From NCBI RefSeq assembly GCF_002505485.1, contig NZ_DAVG01000077.1, positions 1-24,355 of the forward strand: a stretch of DNA of 24,355 nt. Direction: 5' to 3'. Source of the DNA: Methanosarcina sp. UBA5 (GTDB taxonomy: Archaea; Halobacteriota; Methanosarcinia; Methanosarcinales; Methanosarcinaceae). Shown here piece by piece: positions 8,201-15,368 of the stretch; the first letter of the stretch is position 1, and every line of letters begins with the position of its first letter. The notes under the pieces were generated by a model. It had not been told where the DNA came from. It saw only the letters and a list, made by a program, of their open reading frames with translations, and searched no databases. The translations under genes and the position numbers were made by a program.

Positions 8201-9115
8201 TCAATTTCCGCTGATCTCAAGCATCCTGTCCAGGGCTTTTCTGGCTTTCACCCTTATATACTCCGGGACATGGATTTCATATTCCATATTCTGCAGGCTA
8301 TTCAGGATAGACTCAAGGGTAATTTTTTTCATGTTATAGCAGAAAGTCTTCTCTGAGGCAGGATAGAATTTCTTATCCGGATATTTTCTTTTCAGGTTTC
8401 TGACAATTTCCCTTTCGGTTCCTATTATGAATTCCGTGGAACCTGAACTTCCAACCTCTCTTATAATTCCTGAGGTGCTAAGAGTCCGGTCTGCAAAGTT
8501 CAGGACTTCAGGCCTACATTCTGGATGTGCAAGAAATTCGGCATCAGGATGCAGTTTTTTCAATTCCTGTATATTTTCCTCACTGATATTATCATGAACA
8601 TGGCAAAATCCGGGCCAGAGATGTATCTTCTTATCGGTATGAAGGGATACAAAAGCTCCCAGGTTTTTGTCCGGAACAAATATAATCTCCTGGTCTTCAA
8701 TTGAATTTACCACATTTATCGCATTTGCCGATGTGCAGCAGATATCGGATTCGGCTTTTACGGCCGCCGAGCTGTTTACATAGCATATGACTGCGGCTTC
8801 AGGATGTTTTTCTTTTGCATCCCGCAGAGAATCCACAGTGACCATATCTGCCATGGGGCAGCCTGCATCGGGTACGGGTAAGAGGACTGTCTTTTGAGGA
8901 GAAATTATTGCTGCCGATTCTGCCATAAAGTGAACGCCTGCAAAAACGATGACATCGGCTTTTGAATTAACTGCGGCTTTGCAAAGGGAAAGGGAATCTC
9001 CGACAAAATCCGCAACTTCCTGAACTTCACTTCGAGTGTAAAAGTGGGAAAGGATTACTGCATTCCTTTCGGTTTTAAGTCTTTTTATCTCTTCTATAAT
9101 TAACTCGTTTTCCAT
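8201..9115 (-). CDS. nadA: Quinolinate synthase A
   Basis: A 304-aa [4Fe-4S] enzyme that condenses iminoaspartate with dihydroxyacetone phosphate to quinolinate in NAD synthesis. The three cluster cysteines are visible: Cys86 in DAGCPMAD, Cys200 in HPECRPEV and Cys259 in FCYNMKK. The ILSHFY segment near residue 21 and the SAAVKAESDICCTSANA region are also typical. The frame stays open upstream to 9232, but family length and the conserved start of the domain favour the ATG at 9115 (MENELIIEE); AAGGAA lies about 12 bases before it. A BoxA-like TTTAAAAATA near 9240-9249 suggests its own promoter, about 300 bases after the E1-like gene. Its Fe-S requirement suits the neighbouring iscSU genes. No palindromic operator is seen before it. 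Confidence 0.93.
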   Translation of the reverse strand: MENELIIEEIKRLKTERNAVILSHFYTRSEVQEVADFVGDSLSLCKAAVNSKADVIVFAGVHFMAESAAIISPQKTVLLPVPDAGCPMADMVTVDSLRDAKEKHPEAAVICYVNSSAAVKAESDICCTSANAINVVNSIEDQEIIFVPDKNLGAFVSLHTDKKIHLWPGFCHVHDNISEENIQELKKLHPDAEFLAHPECRPEVLNFADRTLSTSGIIREVGSSGSTEFIIGTEREIVRNLKRKYPDKKFYPASEKTFCYNMKKITLESILNSLQNMEYEIHVPEYIRVKARKALDRMLEISGN

Positions 9116-9232
9116 AACAATCTTATTCCTTATATTGCAGTGAGTGTTCCTCATACTGAAGGAATAGCCTGCAAAAAACTTTTTCCCTATTTCTTGGTTT
9201 TGCTCGATGCCAGTACCATAAAGACTGGACAA

Positions 9233-9419
9233 GTAGCTTATTTTTAAATTTAAGGAATTAATGGAAGGCTAATGGGGAATTTAAACAGTTAGTGAAGGAC
9301 TGATGGCTAATTTAAGGATCAATGGAGGACAAATAACGAATTAAAGGAATGAATCAAGGACAAATGATAAAATTAAGGAGCCAATAAAAGACAAATGAAT
9401 GATAAATTCGTGGATAACT
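9233..9419. other. Degenerate repeat region between E1-like gene and nadA
   Basis: No gene is seen. The stretch is built from loose tandem repeats on a theme of AATTTAAGGA and AATGGAGGACAAAT (for example around 9239-9262, 9310-9335 and 9345-9395). A BoxA-like sequence for nadA sits at its left end. There is no hairpin terminator for the E1-like gene. Confidence 0.5.
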
Positions 9420-10151
9420 TCATTTTCTTTTATTAATTCCACAGACCGGACAATTTTTGGTTTTATTAACCTTCAGTTCACTGAAAGAGCATGAAAGACC
9501 ATCCCATAACAAAAGGCGATTTTCCAGAAGCTCTCCCTGCCCTGTCAGATATTTAATTGCTTCATTAGCCTGGATGGAGCCTATTACTCCAGGAGTTGTT
9601 CCAAGTACCGGAAAGACTTCTTTCTTAAAGGAAGTTGGAAAAATACAGCAAAGGCATGGTGTCTTTCCAGGAATTATTGTTGTTGCTTGACCCCTATATC
9701 CTGAGACTGCTCCATGAATCAGGGGTATATTCCGTTCAACTGCAAGCCTGTTCACCACGTGCCTTGTATCAAAATTGTCCAGTGCGTCTATTATCAGGTC
9801 GCAGGAAGGAACTACTGAGTCTGCATTCTCATCGGTGATTTTTTTCCTGATCGTCTCGACTTTTATTTCCGGATTTAAGGAGAGGAGTTTTTCTTCTGCA
9901 GATTTGATCTTCTCTCTTCCAACATCCTTTTCATGATGGAGAAATTGCCTGTTGAGGTTGCTGAGTTCCACAGAATCAAAATCGGCAAGTATTATTTTCC
10001 CAACACCTGCGACTGCGAGGTAAGTGGAAACCGGAGACCCCAGCCCACCTGCTCCGACAACAAGCACTTTTGCTTTTTTTAATTTTTCCTGACCTTCTTC
10101 CCCAAAAAGCATTATCTGCCGGATATACTTTTCTGCTGTATATTTCTCCAT
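9420..10151 (-). CDS. HesA/MoeB/ThiF-family E1-like adenylyltransferase
   Basis: A 243-aa enzyme predicted to adenylate the C-terminal Gly of a small ubiquitin-like sulfur carrier. It shows YIRQIMLFG at 9-17, the nucleotide-binding GAGGLGS at 33-39, the LADFDSVELSNLNRQFLH block and ALDNFDTR. Two CxxC pairs (Cys166/Cys169 in CLCC and Cys234/Cys237 in CPVC) form the structural zinc site. The crossover loop between them (EVFPVLGTTPGVIG) has no Cys, so a covalent thioester or persulfide intermediate of the ThiF/UbaA kind is unlikely; it may act like MoeB by adenylation only. The start is supported by GGAG seven bases upstream. It follows iscU by 60 bases and likely shares its transcript. A plausible partner is the MoaD/ThiS-like protein at 16356-16634. 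MoeB, ThiF and HesA cannot be separated from sequence alone. Confidence 0.88.
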   Translation of the reverse strand: MEKYTAEKYIRQIMLFGEEGQEKLKKAKVLVVGAGGLGSPVSTYLAVAGVGKIILADFDSVELSNLNRQFLHHEKDVGREKIKSAEEKLLSLNPEIKVETIRKKITDENADSVVPSCDLIIDALDNFDTRHVVNRLAVERNIPLIHGAVSGYRGQATTIIPGKTPCLCCIFPTSFKKEVFPVLGTTPGVIGSIQANEAIKYLTGQGELLENRLLLWDGLSCSFSELKVNKTKNCPVCGINKRK

Positions 10152-10211
10152 TTATATGCTCCGGGATTTCAATGTACTATAGTTTCCAAGAATCGGTCAT
10201 AAGAGCCGGGA

Positions 10212-10601
10212 TTAATCATCCCACGGCTCAAGCCCTTTTTTCTTTAGATAATCATTAATTGCCTCGTGGATCGCCTCTTCTGCAAGCATTGAACAGTGCA
10301 TTTTTATTGGAGGAAGTCCGTCAAGGGCTTCTGCAACGGCTTTGTTTGAAAGTTTCCAAGCCTCTTCCAGGGTTTTTCCTTTAATCATTTCAGTTGCCAT
10401 ACTGCTTGAGGCGATCGCAGCTCCACATCCGAAGGTCTGGAACTTAATGTCTGAAATCCGATTATCCTCAACTTTGAGGTAGATTTTCATAATATCTCCA
10501 CACGCCGGGTTTCCAACCTCTCCTACGCCATCACTGTTCTCAATGCTTCCCATATTTCTTGGGTTTGAAAAATGATCCATTACTTTAAGGCTATAATCCA
10601 T
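10212..10601 (-). CDS. iscU: Fe-S cluster assembly scaffold IscU/NifU N-domain
   Basis: A 129-aa scaffold on which Fe-S clusters are built from IscS-derived sulfur. The three conserved cysteines are Cys34 (GNPACGD, with Asp36), Cys59 (FGCGAAIASSS) and Cys103 (KMHCSMLAEEA). Length matches single-domain IscU (about 125-130 aa), with no C-terminal Nfu domain. The start at 10601 is fixed by a strong GGAGGAG six bases upstream; the frame opens nine codons earlier without support. It lies 117 bases after iscS on the same strand, forming an iscS-iscU pair that the operator upstream of iscS would control. Confidence 0.95.
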   Translation of the reverse strand: MDYSLKVMDHFSNPRNMGSIENSDGVGEVGNPACGDIMKIYLKVEDNRISDIKFQTFGCGAAIASSSMATEMIKGKTLEEAWKLSNKAVAEALDGLPPIKMHCSMLAEEAIHEAINDYLKKKGLEPWDD

Positions 10602-10718
10602 AAGTTCTCCTCCAATGCTATCTTTCAATACAGTATCTCAGTTTTCGGATTATTCAAGGATTATTCAAAAACTTTGTAAAATGACTTCATTTCTTTCAAC
10701 ATCGTTCACTGTTGCCTC

Positions 10719-11903
10719 TTAAATAGTCCTGTACTCTTTCGGAGTCAGTGGAGACATATTTCTCAGCCTCTGCACGATCTCAGGCAGAACTTCAAGTACC
10801 CTGCCCACATCTTTTTCGGAATTCATCTTTCCAAGGCTAAGCCTGAGTGAACCGTGAACGATTTCGTGCGGGACTCCACAGGCTGTAAGCACGTGTGAGG
10901 GTTCAAGAGAAGAAGAATTACATGCGCTTCCGGTAGATGCAAAAATTCCTTTCGCGTTCAGTAGTAGCAGAAGCGATTCGCCTTCTATGTATTCAAATGT
11001 TACATTTACGTTATTTGCAAGCCTTTGTGTTGGATGCCCATTGAGGTGCGCTTTCGGGATTTTCAGAAGGCCTTTAATAAGGCGCTCTCTCAGCTCAAGC
11101 AGGGTTTTATTTGATTCTTCAATTTCGGCTGTTGCAAGCTCTATAGCTTTTCCAAGGCCCACAATAGCAGGGACATTCTCGGTTCCAGCCCTGCGCTTCC
11201 TTTCCTGAGCCCCGCCGTGCAGAAGGACATCTATTTTTGTCCCTTTTCGAATATAGAGTGATCCACAGCCCTTTGGGCCCTCGAACTTGTGCCCTGAAAG
11301 TGAAAGAAGGTCAATATTCATTTTTTTGACATCAATAGGAACATGGCCTATTGCCTGTACTGCATCCGTATGGAAGTATATTCGATTCTCTTTCGCGATT
11401 TTTCCGATTTCCTCTACAGGCTGGATTGTTCCTATTTCGTTATTCGCAAGCATTATGGAAATAAGAATGGTGTCATCTCGAATTGCCTTCTTCAGTTCCT
11501 CAGGGGATACCATTCCGTATTTGTCCACAGGCAGGTATGTTACCTCAAAGCCCTGCCCTTCCAGCCAGGCACAGGTATGCAGGACTGCGTGGTGTTCGAT
11601 AGAAGAGGTGATTATGTGTTTTCCTTTATTCCGGTTTGCAAAGGCTATCCCCTTAATTGCCCAGTTATCAGATTCCGTGCCTCCGGATGTGAAATATATC
11701 TCGTTTTCTTCAGCCCCGAGAGCATCAGCAACCTTTTTTCTTGCTTTATCCACTGCATGTTTTGAAATTTTTCCGATCTCATAGATAGAAGAAGGGTTTC
11801 CGAAATTCTCGGTCATGTAGGGAATCATCTCTTCAACAACTTCTCTTTTTACAGGAGTTGTAGCCGAGTTGTCCATGTAAATAACCTTGTTTTCAATGGT
11901 CAC
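10719..11903 (-). CDS. iscS: Cysteine desulfurase
   Basis: A 394-aa class-V PLP enzyme that takes sulfur from cysteine as a persulfide for Fe-S clusters and thio-cofactors. The N-terminal signature is YMDNSATTPV. PLP Lys206 is in SLSGHKFEGPKG, His104 is in SIEHHAV, and the persulfide Cys328 is in STGSACNSSSLEPSHVL, the IscS-type loop. I choose the GTG at 11903 (MTIENKVIYMD) because GGTGA lies four bases upstream and the domain starts at once. An ATG at 11933 also opens the frame, but it would place the 14-bp operator (11913-11926) inside the coding region and leave no proper leader. It leads the minus-strand operon with iscU and probably the E1-like gene, divergent from the HTH regulator gene. 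Confidence 0.95.
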   Translation of the reverse strand: MTIENKVIYMDNSATTPVKREVVEEMIPYMTENFGNPSSIYEIGKISKHAVDKARKKVADALGAEENEIYFTSGGTESDNWAIKGIAFANRNKGKHIITSSIEHHAVLHTCAWLEGQGFEVTYLPVDKYGMVSPEELKKAIRDDTILISIMLANNEIGTIQPVEEIGKIAKENRIYFHTDAVQAIGHVPIDVKKMNIDLLSLSGHKFEGPKGCGSLYIRKGTKIDVLLHGGAQERKRRAGTENVPAIVGLGKAIELATAEIEESNKTLLELRERLIKGLLKIPKAHLNGHPTQRLANNVNVTFEYIEGESLLLLLNAKGIFASTGSACNSSSLEPSHVLTACGVPHEIVHGSLRLSLGKMNSEKDVGRVLEVLPEIVQRLRNMSPLTPKEYRTI

Positions 11904-11912
11904 ACTTTCACC

Positions 11913-11952
11913 TTCACAATTGTGAATAATCATAACATCGCGACTATTTAAG
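11913..11952 (-). promoter_or_regulatory. iscS promoter and palindromic operator (site 2)
   Basis: BoxA on minus is CTTAAATAG (11944-11952). The predicted start of transcription near 11920 falls in the perfect palindrome TTCACAATTGTGAA at 11913-11926, directly before the GGTGA ribosome-binding site. A repressor bound here would block initiation at iscS-iscU. Confidence 0.78.
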
Positions 11953-12118
11953 TTTTATCGTAGAATTCCGTGGAAGAAATTATGAATCTGCAGGAAAAAT
12001 CCCTAATTATTTATAGAGAGTTTTGGAGATTGTTAAAAATCGAGCTGCTCTCTCAAAGTTTTTACTTTTCCTGTTATCCATTTGGGCATCTTATTATTAT
12101 TTTCTTTAATGATAACAA

Positions 12119-12157
12119 TTTATATGTATATAAGATATATTCGTTCTCAATTGTAAA
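12119..12157 (+). promoter_or_regulatory. Promoter and degenerate operator of the HTH regulator gene
   Basis: A BoxA-like TTATATGTATATAAG lies at about 12119-12134. Downstream, TTCTCAATTGTAAA (12144-12157) matches 12 of 14 positions of the operator TTCACAATTGTGAA and keeps the central TCAATTGT-type core. The centre is about 24 bases after BoxA, the same geometry as at iscS and cysK. This suggests weak autoregulation of the regulator gene. Confidence 0.55.
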
Positions 12158-12170
12158 ATCTCAAAAAGTG

Positions 12171-12560
12171 ATGGTAATTGTGGAAACTCCATGTCAGAAG
12201 ATTGTGTGGGATCTGGTCCCCGCAATAAGAGCCAGTCTTGCAATTGAACTTGTAAAAAAAGGACAGTCGCAGGCAATGTCGGCAAAGTTGTTGGGGATTG
12301 CCCCATCGGCAGTTTCCCAGTATATTTCGGGAAAAAGAGGATACAGAATCGAGTTTCAGGGCGAAACGAAAGAATTGATCGAAAAACTCGCTCAGGACTT
12401 GATAGACAACAAGGTCACTGATTTTGTAGTAAGAATCTGTGATATCTGCGTAAGTGCCAGAGGGATTGAAAATAAGTGCAACAGCGGTTGCGGTCCGGAA
12501 GCACAAGCCGATGATAAAACGGAAGATAAAGCGGAAGGTAAAGTTGAAGATAACGAATAA
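12171..12560 (+). CDS. HTH transcriptional regulator (COG2522-like) with cysteine cluster
   Basis: A 129-aa predicted DNA-binding protein. It begins VETPCQKIVWDLVPAIRASLA, typical of the archaeal COG2522/XRE-like family. A helix-turn-helix occupies about residues 32-56 (SQAMSAKLLGIAPSAVSQYI, then SGKRGY). C-terminal to it is a four-Cys cluster, Cys90-x2-Cys93 (ICDIC) and Cys103-x3-Cys107 (CNSGC), plus Cys8. This could bind an Fe-S cluster or a metal and so sense sulfur, iron or redox state. The tail (111-129) is low-complexity Asp/Glu/Lys made of near-repeating codons. I start it at ATG 12171; a GTG at 12180 preceded by GTGATGG is possible. The frame opens at 11970, but that extension would cover the promoter. 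It sits between iscS and cysK, the best candidate for binding the palindromes around it. Confidence 0.85.
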   Translation: MVIVETPCQKIVWDLVPAIRASLAIELVKKGQSQAMSAKLLGIAPSAVSQYISGKRGYRIEFQGETKELIEKLAQDLIDNKVTDFVVRICDICVSARGIENKCNSGCGPEAQADDKTEDKAEGKVEDNE

Positions 12561-12702
12561 TCTGAAACATAAAGCCGACTTTTATCGGTTTTTCTACTGT
12601 TTTTATATATCCTGTTTAAGCTCAATGTATTTTTTGATTTGATTAATCGGGTTTTTCTTAATTCTCAAGTATGGCTTTTCAATAAATGAAACTTCTCGAT
12701 AA

Positions 12703-12739
12703 CTATATTTAACATAAGATTAATTCACAATTGTGAATT
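12703..12739 (+). promoter_or_regulatory. cysK-cysE promoter and palindromic operator (site 3)
   Basis: BoxA is CTATATTTAAC (about 12703-12712). The operator AATTCACAATTGTGAATT at 12722-12739 is a perfect 18-bp palindrome and covers the predicted transcription start near 12734. The cysK coding region begins about 250 bases further on, so transcripts from here would have a long leader. Confidence 0.75.
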
Positions 12740-12986
12740 TCCTGTAAATTGCCTGTATGTTGAAGCAGTTTGTCACTCAAATTCCGAATTTCAGGCGGAT
12801 TGAAGTGTCATCTGATAAATTATAATGAGGCAAATTATAATGAGGCCTGAAAAAGGTTTGAGTGAAAAAACACACATGTTGGCAGTTTATAATATAATGT
12901 GATTATATAATGTAAATAGTATAATTTTATCAAATTAAAACTACATAGAACCTGGAATAAATAGGCTATAAAAGACGGTAGATAAT
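12740..12986 (+). other. Long cysK leader with 15-bp tandem repeat
   Basis: If transcription starts near 12734, cysK has an untranslated leader of about 250 nt. It contains an exact tandem duplication of AAATTATAATGAGGC (12817-12831 and 12832-12846) and several TATAAT-rich stretches (about 12885-12925) that could be a second, operator-free promoter. I see no convincing riboswitch fold and no leader peptide with clustered Cys codons. Confidence 0.45.
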
Positions 12987-13913
12987 ATGGGGCGAATATA
13001 TTCCGATATAACCTGGACAATTGGTAATACGCCTCTTGTCAGGTTAAACCGCATAACAGAAGGTCTGCATGCGGATGTGTTAGTTAAAGTAGAGTCCTTT
13101 AATCCTATGGGCAGTGTGAAGGACAGAATAGGGCTGGCAATGATTGAAAAAGCCGAACTTGAAGGAAAAATCAAAAAGGGCACCACTGTTATTGAAGCTA
13201 CCAGCGGCAACACAGGTATTGGACTTGCATGCGTCTGCGCTGCCCGTGGCTATAAGCTCATACTGGTTATGCCAGAAACAATGACAGTAGAACGAAGAAA
13301 ACTCCTGAAAGCGCTGGGAGCAGAGCTAGTTCTGACTCCTGGAACGGAAGGAATGAAAGGAGCAGTCAATAAAGCCGAGCAAATGGCTGCTGACGACCCT
13401 TCACTCTACTTTATAGCCCAACAATTCCAAAATCCTGCAAACCCAGAGATTCACAGTAGAACGACGGCCGAAGAAATATGGAGAGATACGGATGGCAAAG
13501 CGGATGTCATTGTAGCAGGTGTGGGAACAGGCGGAACTCTCACAGGTATTGCCAGTGTCATCAAAAAACGGAAACCGGCTTTCAAGGCGATTGCAGTCGA
13601 ACCTGCCGAATCTCCCGTGCTCAGTGGCGGAAGCCCTGGCCCACATAAGATTCAGGGTATCGGTGCAGGTTTTGTTCCTGACGTACTTCGACTTGAACTG
13701 GTCGATGAGATAATTAAAGTTACAGGAGATAACGCCGCTGTCACAGCCCGGCGCCTGGCAAAGGAAGAAGGCATCCTTGCAGGCATATCTTCAGGCGCTG
13801 CTACTTACGCTGCTCTGCAGGTCGCAGCCAGGGAAGAAATGAGCGGGAAGACGATTGTTGTAATCTTGCCGGATACGGGAGAGCGTTATCTGAGCACTGA
13901 CCTGTTTGACTGA
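12987..13913 (+). CDS. cysK: O-acetylserine sulfhydrylase (cysteine synthase A)
   Basis: A 308-aa beta-family PLP enzyme forming cysteine from O-acetylserine and sulfide. The PLP lysine is Lys45 in NPMGSVKDRIG. The substrate loop TSGNTGIGLA, the phosphate-binding GVGTGGTLTG and the C-terminal LPDTGERYLST are all present. Length is usual for CysK. It closely resembles bacterial CysK, and Methanosarcina species are known to make cysteine this way in addition to the tRNA-dependent route. The ribosome-binding site is weak (GGTAG seven bases before the ATG). cysE follows after 79 bases, so the pair should be one operon under the palindrome at 12722-12739. The 3' end carries a stop-spanning tandem repeat. 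Confidence 0.95.
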   Translation: MGRIYSDITWTIGNTPLVRLNRITEGLHADVLVKVESFNPMGSVKDRIGLAMIEKAELEGKIKKGTTVIEATSGNTGIGLACVCAARGYKLILVMPETMTVERRKLLKALGAELVLTPGTEGMKGAVNKAEQMAADDPSLYFIAQQFQNPANPEIHSRTTAEEIWRDTDGKADVIVAGVGTGGTLTGIASVIKKRKPAFKAIAVEPAESPVLSGGSPGPHKIQGIGAGFVPDVLRLELVDEIIKVTGDNAAVTARRLAKEEGILAGISSGAATYAALQVAAREEMSGKTIVVILPDTGERYLSTDLFD

Positions 13914-13942
13914 TTTATCAGCAACTGTTTGACCGATTTATC
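13902..13942 (+). repeat. Stop-spanning tandem repeat at cysK 3' end
   Basis: CTGTTTGACTGATTTATC at 13902-13919 includes the last three sense codons and TGA stop of cysK. It is repeated with one mismatch (CTGTTTGACCGATTTATC) at 13925-13942. A third, more diverged version (CTGGCTGATCGGCCGATTTA) follows to about 13968. The first copy is coding, the others are spacer, as in the metX 3' repeat. Confidence 0.8.
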
Positions 13943-13992
13943 TAACAGCTGGCTGATCGGCCGATTTAACAATTAATACCGGAAGATTTCGA

Positions 13993-14937
13993 ATGGGAAT
14001 CAGAGAAGATATCAGGACCGTTTTCAAAAAAGACCCCGCAGCAAGGTCTACGCTTGAGGTCATCTGCTGCTATCCGGGCCTGCACGCTGTCTGGGTACAT
14101 CGGATATCTCATTCGCTGTGGAATAGACACTTTTATTTTCTGGCCCGTCTGCTTTCTCACATCTCCAGAATGTTAACAGGTATTGAAATTCATCCCGGGG
14201 CAAAGCTTGGAAGGCGAGTTTTCATAGACCATGGGTCCGGAGTGGTGATAGGAGAAACTGCTGAGGTAGGGGATGACGTTTTGATATATATGGGAGTTGT
14301 ATTAGGCGGGACAGCTCTAGAAAAGACAAAGCGTCATCCTACTATTGAAAATGACGTGGTAATCGGCTCAGGGGCATCCGTACTTGGACCAATTACGGTT
14401 GGAAGAGGCGCTAAAATAGGAGCAGGCTCGGTTGTGATTCGGCCAGTCCCAGCTGGAGCTACGGTCGTGGGAGTTCCTGCAAAGATTGCAGAACCAGAAC
14501 CCTCGGTTTCTGTGGGGCAACTTGATCATAACAAGCTGCCTGACCCTGTACTTACTGTGATGAGCCAGATGCTTGACCGGCTGAGCAGGTTGGAAGAGCA
14601 ATTTAGGGCTCATGAAGAGTTAATTTCTGGACACAGGAAAGCTCCACAAGAAACATTACTTAAGGATGAGCAAATTTATTCCCTGCTAAAAGACGTAGTC
14701 GACCCTGAAGTAGGGATGGATATCGTCAAAATGGGACTTGTCAAGGAAGTTGTAGTCGATGGGCCAAATGTAGACGTAAACCTCGTATTGACAACAAGCG
14801 CCTGCCCTATGATTGAGTACCTTAAGGATCAGGTCAGGCGAAAAGTCCTGAGTGCGGGCGGGATAGAAAAGGTTAATGTCAATATTCTTGATGAACCCTG
14901 GAAAGGGGATTTATTCAAAAAACAAATAACCCATTAA
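13993..14937 (+). CDS. cysE: Serine O-acetyltransferase fused to a MIP18/DUF59 domain
   Basis: A 314-aa two-domain protein. Residues 1-170 are a short EpsC-type CysE that acetylates serine: left-handed beta-helix hexapeptide repeats with FIDHGSGVVIGETAEVGDDVLIYMG (catalytic His80) and KRHPTIENDVVIGSGA (His115). A linker of about 50 residues follows, containing a probable short coiled coil (about 187-210). Residues about 225-305 form a complete MIP18/DUF59 (SufT/PaaD-like) domain: DVVDPEVGMDIVKMGLV, then LVLTTSACPMIEYL with the conserved Cys271, and VNILDEPWKG at the end. DUF59 proteins act in Fe-S maturation. The fusion physically joins cysteine precursor synthesis to an Fe-S assembly module and is not usual for CysE (about 170-270 aa). 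The reading frame is continuous. GGAAG lies nine bases before the ATG. Confidence 0.92.
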   Translation: MGIREDIRTVFKKDPAARSTLEVICCYPGLHAVWVHRISHSLWNRHFYFLARLLSHISRMLTGIEIHPGAKLGRRVFIDHGSGVVIGETAEVGDDVLIYMGVVLGGTALEKTKRHPTIENDVVIGSGASVLGPITVGRGAKIGAGSVVIRPVPAGATVVGVPAKIAEPEPSVSVGQLDHNKLPDPVLTVMSQMLDRLSRLEEQFRAHEELISGHRKAPQETLLKDEQIYSLLKDVVDPEVGMDIVKMGLVKEVVVDGPNVDVNLVLTTSACPMIEYLKDQVRRKVLSAGGIEKVNVNILDEPWKGDLFKKQITH

Positions 14938-14996
14938 AATGGACGTTTTTTAGAAAGCTCGGTATGTAATAGCGAAAGAGGAAAGAATAAGCCTTC

Positions 14997-15232
14997 TTAT
15001 GCCTTTTTGATTCTTCGGACCATATCAATAAAAGATTTAGTTTCCCTTTTTACATCATCACTGCACACAACTGCAGAAATTGCGACCAGGCTGTCAGCTC
15101 CATTTTGAAGATCACTTTCACAATTTTCCTTGTATGTTCCGCAATAGCAACTACAGGAATCTTCACTGCATCTTTGATTTCTCTTACTTTTAGTTAACCA
15201 ATTTCGTTTCCCACATCTTTTGTAGTAGCATT
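14997..15232 (-). pseudogene. thiE: thiE (thiamine-phosphate synthase) 3' remnant
   Basis: On minus, one frame reads NATTKDVGNEIG, then a TAA stop (15194-15196), then LKVREIKDAVKIPVVAI; a frame change then gives NGADSLVAISAVVCSDDVKR and finally SFIDMVRRIKKA with a stop at 14997. This matches the C-terminal third of ThiE (the TTTK, glycine-rich and AISAVV blocks). The second glycine motif after VVAI is spoiled (AEHTRK), and one in-frame stop and one frameshift are present. The N-terminal two thirds are missing. Located just downstream of larE on the same strand, it suggests the ancestral operon contained thiamine genes. Confidence 0.72.
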
Positions 15233-15252
15233 ATTTCGGCTGTTCCCTGACA

Positions 15253-15368
15253 TCAGACAAAGTCCCTTTCAGCTATTAGAGGCTTGGTAACAGGGCTTGT
15301 TGCCGCACTATCCATATAATGGAGTACCAGGGTATTTGAAAGTCAGCCAGACAGTCTTCGAGATTCAT
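15253..15368 (-). pseudogene. 5' gene fragment after larE (class-V desulfurase-like or thiamine gene)
   Basis: An ATG at 15368 overlaps the larE stop as ATGA and reads MNLEDCLADFQ. A shift of frame then gives VLHYMDSAATSPVTKPLIAE (from about 15327) to a stop at 15253. YMDSAATSPV resembles the N-terminal signature of cysteine desulfurases (compare YMDNSATTPV in the iscS here), but the match is short. A decayed thiM start is the alternative because thiE debris follows. Either way it is a translationally coupled remnant, not a working gene. Confidence 0.35.

Noticed and set aside
9116..9232. Longer nadA start
   Set aside because: Extension contains the probable leader; family length and the start of the conserved fold fit 9115.
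11904..11933. Longer iscS start at ATG 11933
   Set aside because: Would put the 14-bp operator inside the gene; GTG 11903 has a GGTGA ribosome-binding site and fits the domain start.
11970..12170. N-terminal extension of the HTH regulator frame
   Set aside because: It would cover the regulator's BoxA and operator-like site, the peptide is unlike the family, and homologous sequence begins near VETPCQKIVW.
12244..12256. CAATTG inside the regulator coding region
   Set aside because: Lacks the flanking TTCA/TGAA arms; chance occurrence within a gene.
15115..15130. TTTCACAATTTTCC as another operator
   Set aside because: Only one half matches, it is not palindromic, and it lies inside thiE debris.
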